Positions 1 to 9,900 of a stretch of DNA of 64,000 nucleotides are shown here, piece after piece. Every line of letters begins with the position of its first letter. Position 1 is the first letter of the stretch. Origin of the DNA: an uncultured Halieaceae bacterium (GTDB lineage: Bacteria; Pseudomonadota; Gammaproteobacteria; Pseudomonadales; Halieaceae). Under the pieces are notes generated by a model that saw only the letters and a list, made by a program, of their open reading frames with translations, did no database searches and was not told the origin of the DNA. The position numbers were made by a program, and so were the translations under genes. Location: contig CAJWQE010000006.1 in NCBI GenBank assembly GCA_913045375.1, forward strand, positions 1 through 64,000. The letters run 5' to 3'.

Positions 1-12
1 AGGCTACTTGCG

Positions 13-1197
13 CTAGCGGCCCTGGGTGATTGCCTCGAGAATCACTATCTCTAGCGCCTCAAGATCTGGCTTTCTTGGGTTGGTTGCAGTCGCACTGTCG
101 CTAAAAGCCCGCTTTGCAAGAGAGCTAACTTTGTTCGTGTCTACGCCAATATCAGCCAGAGATCTCGGAATCTCCAATTGATCCAGAAGTTGGCAAATCC
201 AATGATGAATAGCATCGAAGTCCCGTCCTTCGAGATTCAGCGCTTGTGAAATGTAAGGGCACTTTTCTTGAATCGACGCCGCATTGAATCTCATCACTGC
301 GGGCAGGGTAATTGCGTTTGTAAGGCCATGATGAGTGTCGTACTCGGCCCCGATTGCATGACTAATGGAGTGCACTAGACCCAAGCCTTTCAAAAATGCT
401 ACGCCAGCCATGCAGGATGCGACTTGCATTGCACCACGCGCATTCAGATTCTGCGGGTTGAAGACTGCGTCAGGTAACCACCGGCCAATAAGAGTTAATG
501 CCTTCAAGGCTATTCCGTCACACATAGGGTGAACACTGGGAACGCAATAGGCTTCTAACGCATGAACCAATGCGTCAACACCCGTCCAGGCAGTCAAATC
601 GGCCGGCAGACCGAGTGTAAGTTTGGGGTCTAAAATTGCGAGCTGTGGTTTCAGAAGTGGATGCCACACGCACAGTTTCATACCGCGATTTAGATTCGTA
701 ACCATTGCGGTACTTTCTGTCTCAGCACCTGTTCCAGAAGTGGTAGGAATGCATATTAGAGGCGGGAACTTGTCCGCAGGATTGAGTCTAGGCGGGACTT
801 TTTCAAAGTCGTGTTCCCAAAGCTCATGTCTGCTCCCTGCTAATAACGCAGTCGCTTTGCCAGCATCCATACCGCTGCCACCGCCAATGGCAATAACACC
901 GTCGTGGCTGCCTGAGCGAAATGCGGAGTGCGCATTTCTGACATCATTCTCTGTCGGATTCTGGGAAATGTTGTGGAAGATGCTGCTAGCAATGCCCGCC
1001 TGCGCCAGTAAATCTAATGCGTCTGAGACGAAGGTCAGAGATGCAGTCCCACTGTCGGTGATAATTAAGGGATTGTTGAGGCCGAGTCGCTGACAATGAT
1101 CAGGGAGTTCGTCGAATCGCCCGGGGCCATAGGCAATAGGCACAGGAAACGACCAGTCTGCGTGTTGAAGGAAGTCATCACTAGATAGCACGTGCAT
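13..1197 (-). CDS. Iron-containing alcohol dehydrogenase
   Basis: The 394-residue protein belongs to the group III (iron-dependent) NAD(P)-linked alcohol dehydrogenase family, which interconverts alcohols and aldehydes or ketones in the cytoplasm. The dinucleotide-binding GGGSGMDAGK motif is followed by the IPTTSGTGAE motif typical of the family. Metal-ligand positions are visible in GVDALVHALEAY and in the HSISHAIGAEYDTHHG segment. An in-frame GTG lies 72 bases further upstream, but the ATG at 1197 has a GAGG ribosome site nine bases before it and gives a length closer to the usual 380-390 residues. It is divergent from the esterase gene. The substrate cannot be read from the sequence. Confidence 0.88.
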   Translation of the reverse strand: MHVLSSDDFLQHADWSFPVPIAYGPGRFDELPDHCQRLGLNNPLIITDSGTASLTFVSDALDLLAQAGIASSIFHNISQNPTENDVRNAHSAFRSGSHDGVIAIGGGSGMDAGKATALLAGSRHELWEHDFEKVPPRLNPADKFPPLICIPTTSGTGAETESTAMVTNLNRGMKLCVWHPLLKPQLAILDPKLTLGLPADLTAWTGVDALVHALEAYCVPSVHPMCDGIALKALTLIGRWLPDAVFNPQNLNARGAMQVASCMAGVAFLKGLGLVHSISHAIGAEYDTHHGLTNAITLPAVMRFNAASIQEKCPYISQALNLEGRDFDAIHHWICQLLDQLEIPRSLADIGVDTNKVSSLAKRAFSDSATATNPRKPDLEALEIVILEAITQGR

Positions 1198-1434
1198 ACT
1201 CTGTAACCTCGCTCGATCACATTTGGCTGTGTTGGGCACTGCTACGTTGAGCCTAATCCATTGTCGCACTCGGAGCTAATTGCACTCTAATGTGTCTGGC
1301 AAGCAACTACTGCTTACTGATCAACGCGATAGACTCCAATTGGCTGCATAGTATAAACCCATCGAAAGAATCCCTTAGGCACCCTGACCGTCTATAGTTA
1401 GAGAATACAAGCGATTTGACCAGTAGGGTTGCGA

Positions 1435-2694
1435 ATGAAATCGTCAATTTACAAGTACCTGACAGTGCTTCTTTTTTCGTTTTATGCATCGTTCATTAAC
1501 ATGCAGGTAACGTTTGCGCAGGTGGCTGAGCCAACGTTTTGCAACAACCAAAACACCGTGGGATATCAGCAGATCGAGGAGAATGGAGTACGAAGAGAGT
1601 ACATCCTATACCCTTCGACCCTCGAATCGCCGGGTACCCCTTTAGCGCTGATAATTAATTTCCATGGCTATGGCGACTGTGCCAACGCGTATGCAGAGGA
1701 CATAGGAAACTTTTATGGGCTGAATAATCTAGCTGATGACAAGGGTTTTTTAATTGCCTATCCCCAAGCGATGATTCGGGAGAAAGGTGATCCGTACTGG
1801 GAGCCAGGCGACGTTGGGCCGGATATAGCAATTAATGATGTTATGTTTGCTCGACGCATCGTCTCTGATGTCGCCAATAAGCTACAAATAGAGATTGAAA
1901 ACACGTTTGCTGTGGGATTCTCAAATGGTGGGATGATGGCATACGACTTGGCGTGCACAGCGGCAGATGTGTTTGACTCCGTGGCAATCATGTCTGGTGT
2001 GAGGCTCGATGGTGCATGCGATGAGTCGATTTCGAAGTCGGTCCTTCATTTTCATGGAAGCGACGACTCCGTAATCCCTCTTGATGGGAGTGGGGACTTC
2101 CCGTCTGTTTACAGCTCTATAGATTTCTGGGTCGAGCAAAATCAGATACCGGAGGGCTCCGAAATTTCATCAGTGTTAAATGGTGGTGACGTGACCTTGG
2201 AGCGCCATGTTGGCGGGAGAGAGGGTACGGAGGTCAACTTGTACGTGATCAACACTGAATTCGATAAGCCGGCAGGTCACTCTTGGTTCTCTGCCCAGAT
2301 CGAGGGAAGAACGCCTAACCAAATCATTTGGGAATTTTTCTCAGACTCAACAAGCTCATCTCCGTCTCTGGAGGCGGTTGCCGTGGATCTCGACACAGTA
2401 AATTTCCGCGAGGGCGATGGCGATAGTGTGGTGCTCGCTTTTGATCTCTTTGGCGATGTTGATGGGCGACTTGATGGGTTTTCAATCACGGCGACGGGTG
2501 AGCTTGATGAAGTCACTGATGTGGGTTTGGTAAAGGTGCACCTTGATGAAAATAAAAATCTAGCTGCAGACCCATCAGAATTTTTGGACCAAAGCACCTA
2601 CACCGCAGACGACGGTGTTATTGATTTTGAATTCGCAAACCCTGTGTTTACTCAGGGCGCTGCCGTCCGGATCTTGATCACCTACGAACTGTAG
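1435..2694 (+). CDS. Secreted LpqC/PHB-depolymerase-like esterase with extra C-terminal domain
   Basis: The 419-residue protein starts with a signal peptide (basic start, hydrophobic stretch, cleavage probably after FAQ). The alpha/beta-hydrolase domain resembles the polyhydroxybutyrate depolymerase/feruloyl esterase (LpqC, CE1) family. The nucleophile elbow GFSNGG puts Ser near 163, with an acidic residue in GSDDS near 210 and His in GHSWF near 282. An HGYGDC oxyanion region lies near the start of the domain. Residues about 315-419 form a separate domain (EGDGDSVVLAF to a terminal ILITYEL) that is homologous to the C-terminus of the metalloprotease at 6967-10704. The ATG at 1435 is preferred over a TTG at 1429 because AGGG sits about seven bases before it. 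Substrate is unknown: polyester or ester-linked polysaccharide are both possible. Confidence 0.85.
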   Translation: MKSSIYKYLTVLLFSFYASFINMQVTFAQVAEPTFCNNQNTVGYQQIEENGVRREYILYPSTLESPGTPLALIINFHGYGDCANAYAEDIGNFYGLNNLADDKGFLIAYPQAMIREKGDPYWEPGDVGPDIAINDVMFARRIVSDVANKLQIEIENTFAVGFSNGGMMAYDLACTAADVFDSVAIMSGVRLDGACDESISKSVLHFHGSDDSVIPLDGSGDFPSVYSSIDFWVEQNQIPEGSEISSVLNGGDVTLERHVGGREGTEVNLYVINTEFDKPAGHSWFSAQIEGRTPNQIIWEFFSDSTSSSPSLEAVAVDLDTVNFREGDGDSVVLAFDLFGDVDGRLDGFSITATGELDEVTDVGLVKVHLDENKNLAADPSEFLDQSTYTADDGVIDFEFANPVFTQGAAVRILITYEL

Positions 2695-2844
2695 AGGATA
2701 CAGAGGGCAGATAACGCTGGGGTTGGCCTTGAAACTTATGCATTGTCTCGTGCAGGCCAATGGAATCAGGTCGGTCAACCGGCACCAATCGAACTTAACC
2801 ATGACTGCTTTGCGGTACTGAGGAACGACCGATAATTTGTAACA

Positions 2845-2869
2845 CGACGTCTAGATACTAGAGTCGTCG
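2845..2869. promoter_or_regulatory. Imperfect inverted repeat upstream of orphan gene
   Basis: CGACGTCTAG and CTAGAGTCGTCG form arms of ten pairs with a two-base bulge around an ATA loop. No T-run follows, so it is not an ordinary terminator. It lies in the 282-base gap between the esterase and the orphan gene, about 105 bases before the latter's start. It could be an operator or RNA structure. Otherwise I see nothing in this gap. Confidence 0.3.
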
Positions 2870-2976
2870 AACGAAAGTCAGGGCTACGGTTTTTCGTATT
2901 GCTGATGCGTTTGCAGTGTTTTGATTATTCAGAAGACAGACCGTCCAATGCTCCACGACATGGGGATTAAAGTGTC

Positions 2977-3336
2977 ATGAACGAAGTCCAGCGACTCGAG
3001 GTAAGATTCAAAGAGGCTTTAACGTCCGGCGATTCGGCCAAACTGCATGAGGTACACGTCAGAGCTGTAGCGCTTGTCGAGCGGCGCGAACGGCCACCAG
3101 TAATTGCAGCCAACAAAAAGGCTTATGAGCAACTGATATATAGCTACGTATGCCATGTCGCCTCTAGTGATGCGCGCTTGCCTTACCTTCTATGGTGGAG
3201 AGCGTATTACGGAAAAAAGAAAATGCCGAAAAAACCTCGTCACTCGGTCGAGAGAAGCCGATCTCACCTTCGGGAAATGAGGAAGCACTCTAGTTTCACC
3301 TCTCGTCTTTGCAGTAAATACAAAGTAGCGACGTAA
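2977..3336 (+). CDS. Hypothetical small basic protein
   Basis: The 119-residue protein is not recognised. The first 45 residues look helical and charged (MNEVQRLEVRFKEAL). A central stretch rich in Tyr and Trp (YSYVCHV, LLWWRAYYGKKK) follows, and the last 45 residues are strongly basic with many Lys, Arg, His and Ser. No signal peptide or membrane segment is evident. The ribosome site is weak (GGGG about eleven bases upstream). It stands alone between the esterase and the convergent amidohydrolase. The basic tail could bind nucleic acid, but nothing in the sequence proves it. It might be a lineage-specific gene or not expressed. Confidence 0.5.
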   Translation: MNEVQRLEVRFKEALTSGDSAKLHEVHVRAVALVERRERPPVIAANKKAYEQLIYSYVCHVASSDARLPYLLWWRAYYGKKKMPKKPRHSVERSRSHLREMRKHSSFTSRLCSKYKVAT

Positions 3337-3435
3337 TCAACGATTAAACGGGCATTTTATCGAGCGCGGCTTGCAAGTCGCGGTTCTTATCCTTGCCACC
3401 GTGGTTGGTAATTGGGAGCTCGCTTGGTTACTTCA

Positions 3436-4800
3436 TCACAACGCCATTGATGCAGGTGGTCTGATGACAACACCACCTTTTAGAACGACAGAGACATCAC
3501 GCAGTCGTGTGACGTCTACAGTCGGGTGGCCGCGTACCGCAATAATGTCGGCTTGCAGTCCCACGCGGAGGCTCCCGATGTCTGCGTCGAGCCCCATGTG
3601 TTCTGCTGCGACCGATGTGGCAGACTTAATAGCCTGCATGGGTGTCATGCCACGCTCCACCATAATCTCGAACTGCCAACCGCCCATATCGTGCGGCAGT
3701 ACACCGGCATCCGTGCCATAAAGTATCGTCGCACCTGCGGCCACTGCCTTCTCAAATACGACCCGTTGGGCCTCAGTCGTGTCGTGATTACGCTGGATAA
3801 ACACCTCGGGGTATCCCAGTTCGCGTCCAACGGTATCCGTGTAGGTCCCGTTATAGATATCCATGGACAGCGCCACATTGCTCTCCACTGCCAATGCAAT
3901 AGTGGCGTCAGAGAGCAGGGAAGCGTGCTCTAGCGAGTTCACGCCCGCCAGGATAGCGTCTTGCCCTGATTGGTCGCTGTGCACATGGGCTGTGACTTTT
4001 ACGCCATGTTGTTTTGCCACTGCCACAACGGCTGCAATGTCATCCTGATGCATCTCGGGAGCGCCGGGTTCAGTGCCTGTCGAGAAAACAGCCCCTGATG
4101 CAATGACTTTCAGGAACTCAGCACCATTAGAGATTGCGCTTTGGGCTCTCGCAGCGAATTCCTCGGGCGTTGAGGCAATACCTTGTTGCGACTCGGGGGG
4201 TATCTTATCAGCCGGTATCTCGGGGAACCTTAGGTCGCCACCACCACCCGCTATGGTGAGATAAGGCCCTGCAGATTGAATCCTTGGGCCGACCGCATGG
4301 CCAGCATCAATCTTCGCTTTTGCACTAGCGAGCGCATCGGGAAACCAAGCCCCTGCATGTCGAACTGTAGTAAAGCCAGTGCGCAACGTGGTTTCGGCAT
4401 TTCCAAGTATTAATGCCACGTTGTCGGCATACGTGCGACGCGCATAGATACCGTAGTCGGCCGCATCCTCTGGGTTTGCGTCGAAGTGAACGTGCGTATT
4501 TATAAGCCCGGGAAGGCATGTGTAATCGCTAAGATCTAGATCGATCTCGGCAGCGGGTAAAGTCTCAGAAATAGAGATGATAATACCGTCACTTATGGTT
4601 AGTGTTTGCGAACTTAGTGGATGGTCTGAGATGCCATCGATGAGGCTTCCGCAGTATATTTTGGTTTGTTGCTTTAACGATACCTCACTCTCACCAGCTG
4701 CCCTAGCGGAGGCGACGGTCATAGTTAAAGCCACGCAGGCTAACGAGCTTAAAGCATTTGAAACGATTCTAGTAATAGCTGAATGCTGGTAAGACGGCAT
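3436..4800 (-). CDS. Secreted metal-dependent amidohydrolase
   Basis: The 454-residue protein is an amidohydrolase-superfamily enzyme of the imidazolonepropionase/Xaa-Pro dipeptidase-like branch. An N-terminal hydrophobic segment ending near ASARAAG is a signal peptide. The first metal ligands are in NTHVHFD. A Lys that may bridge the metals is in AEFLKVIASG, further His ligands are in VTAHVHS and NSLEHAS, and the Asp is in LYGTDAGVLPH. The C-terminal beta-sandwich (GLQADIIAVRGHP) is typical of the superfamily. It probably hydrolyses a dipeptide or cyclic amide in the periplasm. The substrate is not resolvable. The 233-base gap to the next gene holds only a divergent promoter region that I could not define. 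Confidence 0.87.
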   Translation of the reverse strand: MPSYQHSAITRIVSNALSSLACVALTMTVASARAAGESEVSLKQQTKIYCGSLIDGISDHPLSSQTLTISDGIIISISETLPAAEIDLDLSDYTCLPGLINTHVHFDANPEDAADYGIYARRTYADNVALILGNAETTLRTGFTTVRHAGAWFPDALASAKAKIDAGHAVGPRIQSAGPYLTIAGGGGDLRFPEIPADKIPPESQQGIASTPEEFAARAQSAISNGAEFLKVIASGAVFSTGTEPGAPEMHQDDIAAVVAVAKQHGVKVTAHVHSDQSGQDAILAGVNSLEHASLLSDATIALAVESNVALSMDIYNGTYTDTVGRELGYPEVFIQRNHDTTEAQRVVFEKAVAAGATILYGTDAGVLPHDMGGWQFEIMVERGMTPMQAIKSATSVAAEHMGLDADIGSLRVGLQADIIAVRGHPTVDVTRLRDVSVVLKGGVVIRPPASMAL

Positions 4801-5033
4801 GGTAGGGGATGCTAACTGGAGTTAATGCTTCACGAAAGAGATTGCGACTTGATCTGACTGATGATGAATAGGCACCTTGGTGGCCTAGGCTGCTGTGAAA
4901 ATCGTTCGCCAGCTTTTTTAGATTAACAGTTTGAGAGGTCTGCTGTTGTCCAACTAGGGTGCATGCCACTAGTGGCTACGAGTATGAATAAGTAGGGTAA
5001 GATCTCCGCCCCCTAATAATAAGTTCTCTATCT

Positions 5034-6380
5034 ATGTCACGCGTTTCTCTTTCAGCATCCGGCCACAGCCGGGCTTACCCACGAATTATTCTGTTAATTC
5101 TCTCTGTATTTGTCGCTTCGAGCTTAGGTGCAAAACCTTTTGAGCGGAGTGCGCCGGAACAACAGGGGATGTCTAGTGTTCAACTTCAAAGGTTATCTCA
5201 GCTGGCATCAAAGTACGTTGGAGAGGGGCGAGTGCCAGGCATGGTCAATTTGGTGATGCGCAATGGTGAAATTGTTCATTTTGAGGCCGTCGGTAATCGC
5301 GGTGTTGATGACAATACGCCAATGCGACGGGACGACCTCTTCCGTATTTACTCCATGACGAAGCCAATAACGTCCGTCGCGGCGATGCAGCTGTATGAGC
5401 AAGGTAAATTCCAGCTTTCGGACCCTGTGACAAAATTTATCCCGGAGTTGCAGAGTTTGAATGTGTTGAATGAAGACGGGACCCTCAGTCCTGTTGAACG
5501 AGAGATGACGATGCATCAGTTGCTGATGCATACAGCAGGATTCTCGTACGGTTTTCACCCTTATCGAGACCCCGTGGACAAATTGTACGTAGCGGCTGAC
5601 CTTGTTACCGCTACGGATTTGGAGAGTTTTGTATCGAAACTTGCAGAGCTCCCCCTCAGATCTCAGCCGGGTGAGATTTATCATTACTCGGTTGCAGTTG
5701 ATGTTACGGGATTAGTTGTGGAGCGCTTGTCAGGCCTGCCGCTCGATGAGTACATCGACACAAATATTTTGAAGCCACTGCAAATGAACGATACCTTTTT
5801 TGAAGTCCCACCAACAAAACGGGATCGTTTCGTCCAGAACCACTTCATCAACCCCGAAACTGGATCTTTGATTAACGCTGACTACGCTCCAGCGCCCTAT
5901 GGTTACAGGGAGGGTGTTGCGCTATCTGATTATTTCAATGTCTCTTTGATTTCGGGTGGAGCGGGTTTGGTGTCGACCGCATTGGACTATGCGCGCTTTG
6001 CCGAGATGTTGCGACGAGGAGGTACGCTTGATGGCGCGCGAATTCTTGGCCCTAAATCCATCGCCTTCATGACCAAAAATCATCTTTCAGAACCTTCGAT
6101 GCATGCCGCATGGGAACAGATACCGACGCCGGATATTGGTCGGCCAGGCTTTGGCTTTGGCTTAGGCTTTGGCGTGGTTACCGATGCAACTGCTATTGGT
6201 ATTTTAGGGAGTGACGGTGAATATAACTGGGGTGGAGCCGCGGGAACTATCTTCTGGGTGGATCCGACTGAGGAGCTAGTCGTGGTTAGTCTTATTCAAT
6301 TAATGCAGAGCCCCTGGCCCCTCCGCGCCGACGTGAAGGTCGCGGTTTATCAAGCTTTGACTGAAACTTACGAAAAGTGA
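5034..6380 (+). CDS. Secreted serine hydrolase, beta-lactamase (class C) fold
   Basis: The 448-residue protein belongs to the beta-lactamase/EstB/PBP4* family (Pfam Beta-lactamase). A signal peptide ends near SSLGAK. The SxxK motif is SMTK (YSMTKPITSVAAMQLYEQG), and the Tyr motif is YHYSVA. The MHQLLMHTAGF segment is also typical of the esterase branch. The third motif region lies in EYNWGGAAGTIFWVDP, which lacks a classical KTG and points to an esterase or peptidase rather than an antibiotic-degrading enzyme. No clear ribosome site precedes the ATG. The chosen start gives a well-formed signal peptide. It converges on the glycine-zipper lipoprotein gene. Confidence 0.87.
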   Translation: MSRVSLSASGHSRAYPRIILLILSVFVASSLGAKPFERSAPEQQGMSSVQLQRLSQLASKYVGEGRVPGMVNLVMRNGEIVHFEAVGNRGVDDNTPMRRDDLFRIYSMTKPITSVAAMQLYEQGKFQLSDPVTKFIPELQSLNVLNEDGTLSPVEREMTMHQLLMHTAGFSYGFHPYRDPVDKLYVAADLVTATDLESFVSKLAELPLRSQPGEIYHYSVAVDVTGLVVERLSGLPLDEYIDTNILKPLQMNDTFFEVPPTKRDRFVQNHFINPETGSLINADYAPAPYGYREGVALSDYFNVSLISGGAGLVSTALDYARFAEMLRRGGTLDGARILGPKSIAFMTKNHLSEPSMHAAWEQIPTPDIGRPGFGFGLGFGVVTDATAIGILGSDGEYNWGGAAGTIFWVDPTEELVVVSLIQLMQSPWPLRADVKVAVYQALTETYEK

Positions 6381-6429
6381 CTTAGCTGGATAGCGTGGCC
6401 TCCGAGACCGGAGTGCCGCTGCTAATCAC

Positions 6430-6801
6430 TTAGTTAAGCACCCGGTAGCCTCTGCCTCGGAGGCACTGCTTCATGACACGTTCCGTCTCGCGAACGCCTT
6501 CTTGCGCGCCACGCACGCCGCCAGTGACGGCACCAACTCCCGCGCCTCGCTCTGCAGAGTTCGGTTCTCGATCAATAATGGCGCCAATGGCACCACCAAC
6601 AACCGCGCCACCAACCGCACCGCGCGCGACTTTCTGTCCGGTACGAACTTCATCGGCATAAGCCTCGCAGTCTGCCTTGTCGGCGTAGTAACGGTTCATA
6701 TCGACACCTTTACGATCGATAATAGGTTCATCGACGAATGGGCGGCTGCCCGCGCATCCTGTGATCCAAACGCTCAAAACCAGCAATAAAACAACTCGCA
6801 T
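6430..6801 (-). CDS. Glycine-zipper lipoprotein
   Basis: The 123-residue protein has a lipoprotein signal with lipobox ITGC, so it is probably lipidated at Cys16. The middle part (ARGAVGGAVVGGAIGAII, then GAGVGAVTGGVRGA) is a glycine-zipper hairpin of the kind found in small outer-membrane-associated lipoproteins. A C-terminal Cys (KQCLRGRGY) may pair with an earlier Cys (KADCEAY). The ribosome site GGGAGG is strong. Function is unknown; family members are linked to envelope integrity. It is divergent from the metalloprotease gene across 165 bases. Confidence 0.8.
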   Translation of the reverse strand: MRVVLLLVLSVWITGCAGSRPFVDEPIIDRKGVDMNRYYADKADCEAYADEVRTGQKVARGAVGGAVVGGAIGAIIDREPNSAERGAGVGAVTGGVRGAQEGVRETERVMKQCLRGRGYRVLN

Positions 6802-6966
6802 ATCTACCTCCCGATCGTACGCTTTTTGCAGATTGTACGGTGGACATGAGCATGCCCGTCTATGAATTGGGTTGTTTTTGTTCGGCGCCTATGCTGGTTT
6901 TATTGCGTCGGCGTCAATTTCTGCAATACTGTTTTGTGACAAATTCAACAAAGTTTGAGGGTGACT

Positions 6967-9900
6967 ATGGCTGCTTTTAATCGAGGGGTCCGACAAACGC
7001 TAGCGGCTCTGACGGTGGCTTTGATTGCGAATTTGGCGCAGTCCGCTGAGGTAGTGACCGGATACTGGAGTGATGTCAGCGACAATGAGCCTGTAATCCA
7101 GGCTTCTCTTTCTCCAAAACCATCCCAAGATCCGAGTGAAAGTCGTCTGCTCAAATTCGATTTGGTGCAGTTACGCGATGCTCTCAATGGCTCGGATGCA
7201 ATCAACATTATGCTGCCTGATCCCTACGGAGGCGCGGTCGAGTTTGCCCTACGTCCGTCGTCTGTCATGCCAAAGAAATTGGCGGCGCGTTATCCCGAGA
7301 TTCGTGCTTTTGAAGGTGTGGCGCTCCACGACGCCGCTACAACTATACGACTGGAACTCTCTTCGAAAGGTTTGACCGCGCAGGTGTTGGGTGCAGGCAA
7401 CCGCTGGCTGATAGACCCTTTGCAAGGTCTGAGTCCTGAATTTGCGCGAAGCTACAAGTATTCCAAATCTTTTCACACTAAAGATGAGGCTTTCTGCGAG
7501 TTGGATTCCGCCGGGGTATTCGGAGGGGGCAGTGTTCCCAATAATCACTTTAAAGGCACGACCCGCCGAGCTAGGAGTACGGGCGAATCCGTGAAAACTT
7601 ATCGTCTTGCCGTTGCAACGACCGGTGAATACGGCGTCTACCACGGTGGGACCACGGCTTCAGCGCTTGAAGCTGTCGTCGCGACCATTAACCGCGTGGA
7701 CGGCATTTTTGCGTCAGAGCTTGCCATACGATTTCAGTTAGTCGATGACAATGATGCTGTCGTATTTGCAGACCCTGCTACTGACCCGTTTACCGGTAAT
7801 GATGATGCTGGGACTTTGATCGATGAGTCCCAGGTTCAGATCGACTTGCTGATCGGTACTGAAAATTATGACGTGGGACACACACTCAGTACTGGCGCGG
7901 GCGGCCTTGCGGGACTCGGTGTAGTTTGCCGAGAGGGCGGTAAGGCTGAGGGCGTCACAGGATCGAGTCGTCCAGAAGGCGATTTCTTTGACGTTGACTA
8001 CGTGGCACACGAATTAGGACACCAGTTCGCTGCGGATCACACCTGGAATGGGTCGAATGGCGGCTGCGGACCGCAGCAGCGTGGACCCGATAGCGCCTAC
8101 GAGCCAGGCAGTGGCTCATCTATTATGAGTTACGCGGGCCTATGTGGTGCAGATAATATTGCGAGCGCCGTTGATGCGTTGTTTCACCACCAGTCGTTTG
8201 ATCAGATTATTGGTTATACCACTGAGGGCATAGGGTCAGTCTGCGGCAGCGAGGCAGTATCAGGAAATACGGCACCACAAGTTGATGCTGGCTCTGACTA
8301 TGTTGTCCCAAAGCAGACACCATTAGTGCTTACCGGTTCAGCGACTGACCAGGAGCAAGGTTCATTGCTTTACAGCTGGGAGCAACGAGACTTAGGGCCG
8401 CAGGCGGCTCTGACCGATCCCGATGATGGGCGATTTGCACTCTTCCGAATGTTGGACTCATCATCTTCACCGGAGCGCTATTTGCCCGCACTGGCAACGG
8501 TCGTCTCCGGCACTCTTGATCTGAGTGAGCGAATTCCTCAGGTGGCTCGCGAGATGACCATGCGGCTAACCGTGAAGGATGGTGCTGGTGGTGTTCAGTC
8601 CGATGACATTATCGTCTCTATCGATGGCGATTCTGGTCCTTTCGAGGTCGTTTCACCCAACGGTGGTGAGCAAGTAGGGCGCTCAAAAACGGTCGAATGG
8701 GACACGGGTTTTACCGAGCAAGCGCCTGTAAGTGCATCGATGGTCGAGATTTACCTGTCTACCAACGATGGTGTGAGTTTCGATCAGCTCATCGACACGG
8801 TGGATAACACGGGGTCTGCCAACATCAATTTTCCCGCGGGTATCCAATCTCAAGACGCCCGTCTGATGATCAAAGGCGCGGGCAATATTTTCTATGACGT
8901 ATCGGATGCAGCGTTTCAGCTAGATTCAGATCGCGCGGTTCCGCCTACGCCAGTGTTAGACCGTGTCGAGGCGGGAGATACCAAGCTGACTCTCTACTTT
9001 GGCGAAGGCCAGCCCAACGGGGTCGTAGCTGATACCTATGAGGCGTACTGTGCGACCGAGTCCATAGCGACGGAAACCGATTACTCAATCGAAGCGCTTC
9101 TGCCGTTTGATGAGAACACACCAATTACAAGCGAGTTGGAAATTACGGATGACTTTACCATCGAACAGGACGGCATCCAGGTACCCGTTAACATCACGCA
9201 CACCTGGCGTGGCGATGTGGTGGTTGACCTCTCGTCACCGGCCGGCACAACGGTAAGGCTTAAAGAGACAGTGGGTACAGACGGTGACGACAATGTAATC
9301 GAGACCTACCCCATCACTGCACTGCCTGCTGAATCACTGTCGGCCTTTGAGGGCGAGAGCACGCTTGGCACCTGGGTTTTGGATGTCTCGGACACCCAGC
9401 TTGAGGACAGCGGTCAGCTAGAGAGCTGGGGCGTCACCATTGTTTCACGTTCATCAGCGTCCGAGGGCACTGCGTCCGGAGCGTCTTCACCACTTGTGGT
9501 TGAAGGTCTCATCAATGGCGAGACCTACGATTGTCGGGTAACCCCTTTCGCAGATGGCTGGCCTGGCGAGAGCGTGAGCTTCCCACCGGCGATCCCCGTG
9601 GGAGCAGACGGTAACTCGCTGACTCCAACCTTTGCTGCCCTGACGAGTACCGCAGATGGCTTCACGGTGCAGATCAGTAACTACGATGCGGAATTCACAT
9701 GGGATGTAGCGACGACGGCAGGCTCCGCCAGCATTAGTGGCACCGGTCTTGTCACCGTCATAGGGTTGGGCGCAGGTCAGAGTGCCACCGTCACGGTTAC
9801 CGCCTCGCGCGCAGGTTTCAACGATGGAGAGGCTGAGGTCACGGGTAGCGCCAATGTGGGTGCCGCCCTGACACCCGAGTTCGGGGCAGTGAGTTCGACT

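Noticed and set aside
623..1093. 156-codon rightward frame opposite the alcohol dehydrogenase
   Set aside because: It is antisense to a well-supported conserved gene, has no ribosome site and unnatural composition.
3526..3933. 135-codon rightward frame opposite the amidohydrolase
   Set aside because: Antisense shadow of a conserved gene; Cys/His-rich sequence typical of a reverse-strand reading.
5034..6380. Antibiotic-resistance beta-lactamase
   Set aside because: SxxK and Tyr motifs are present but no KTG triad was found, and the sequence style fits esterases or peptidases of the same fold.
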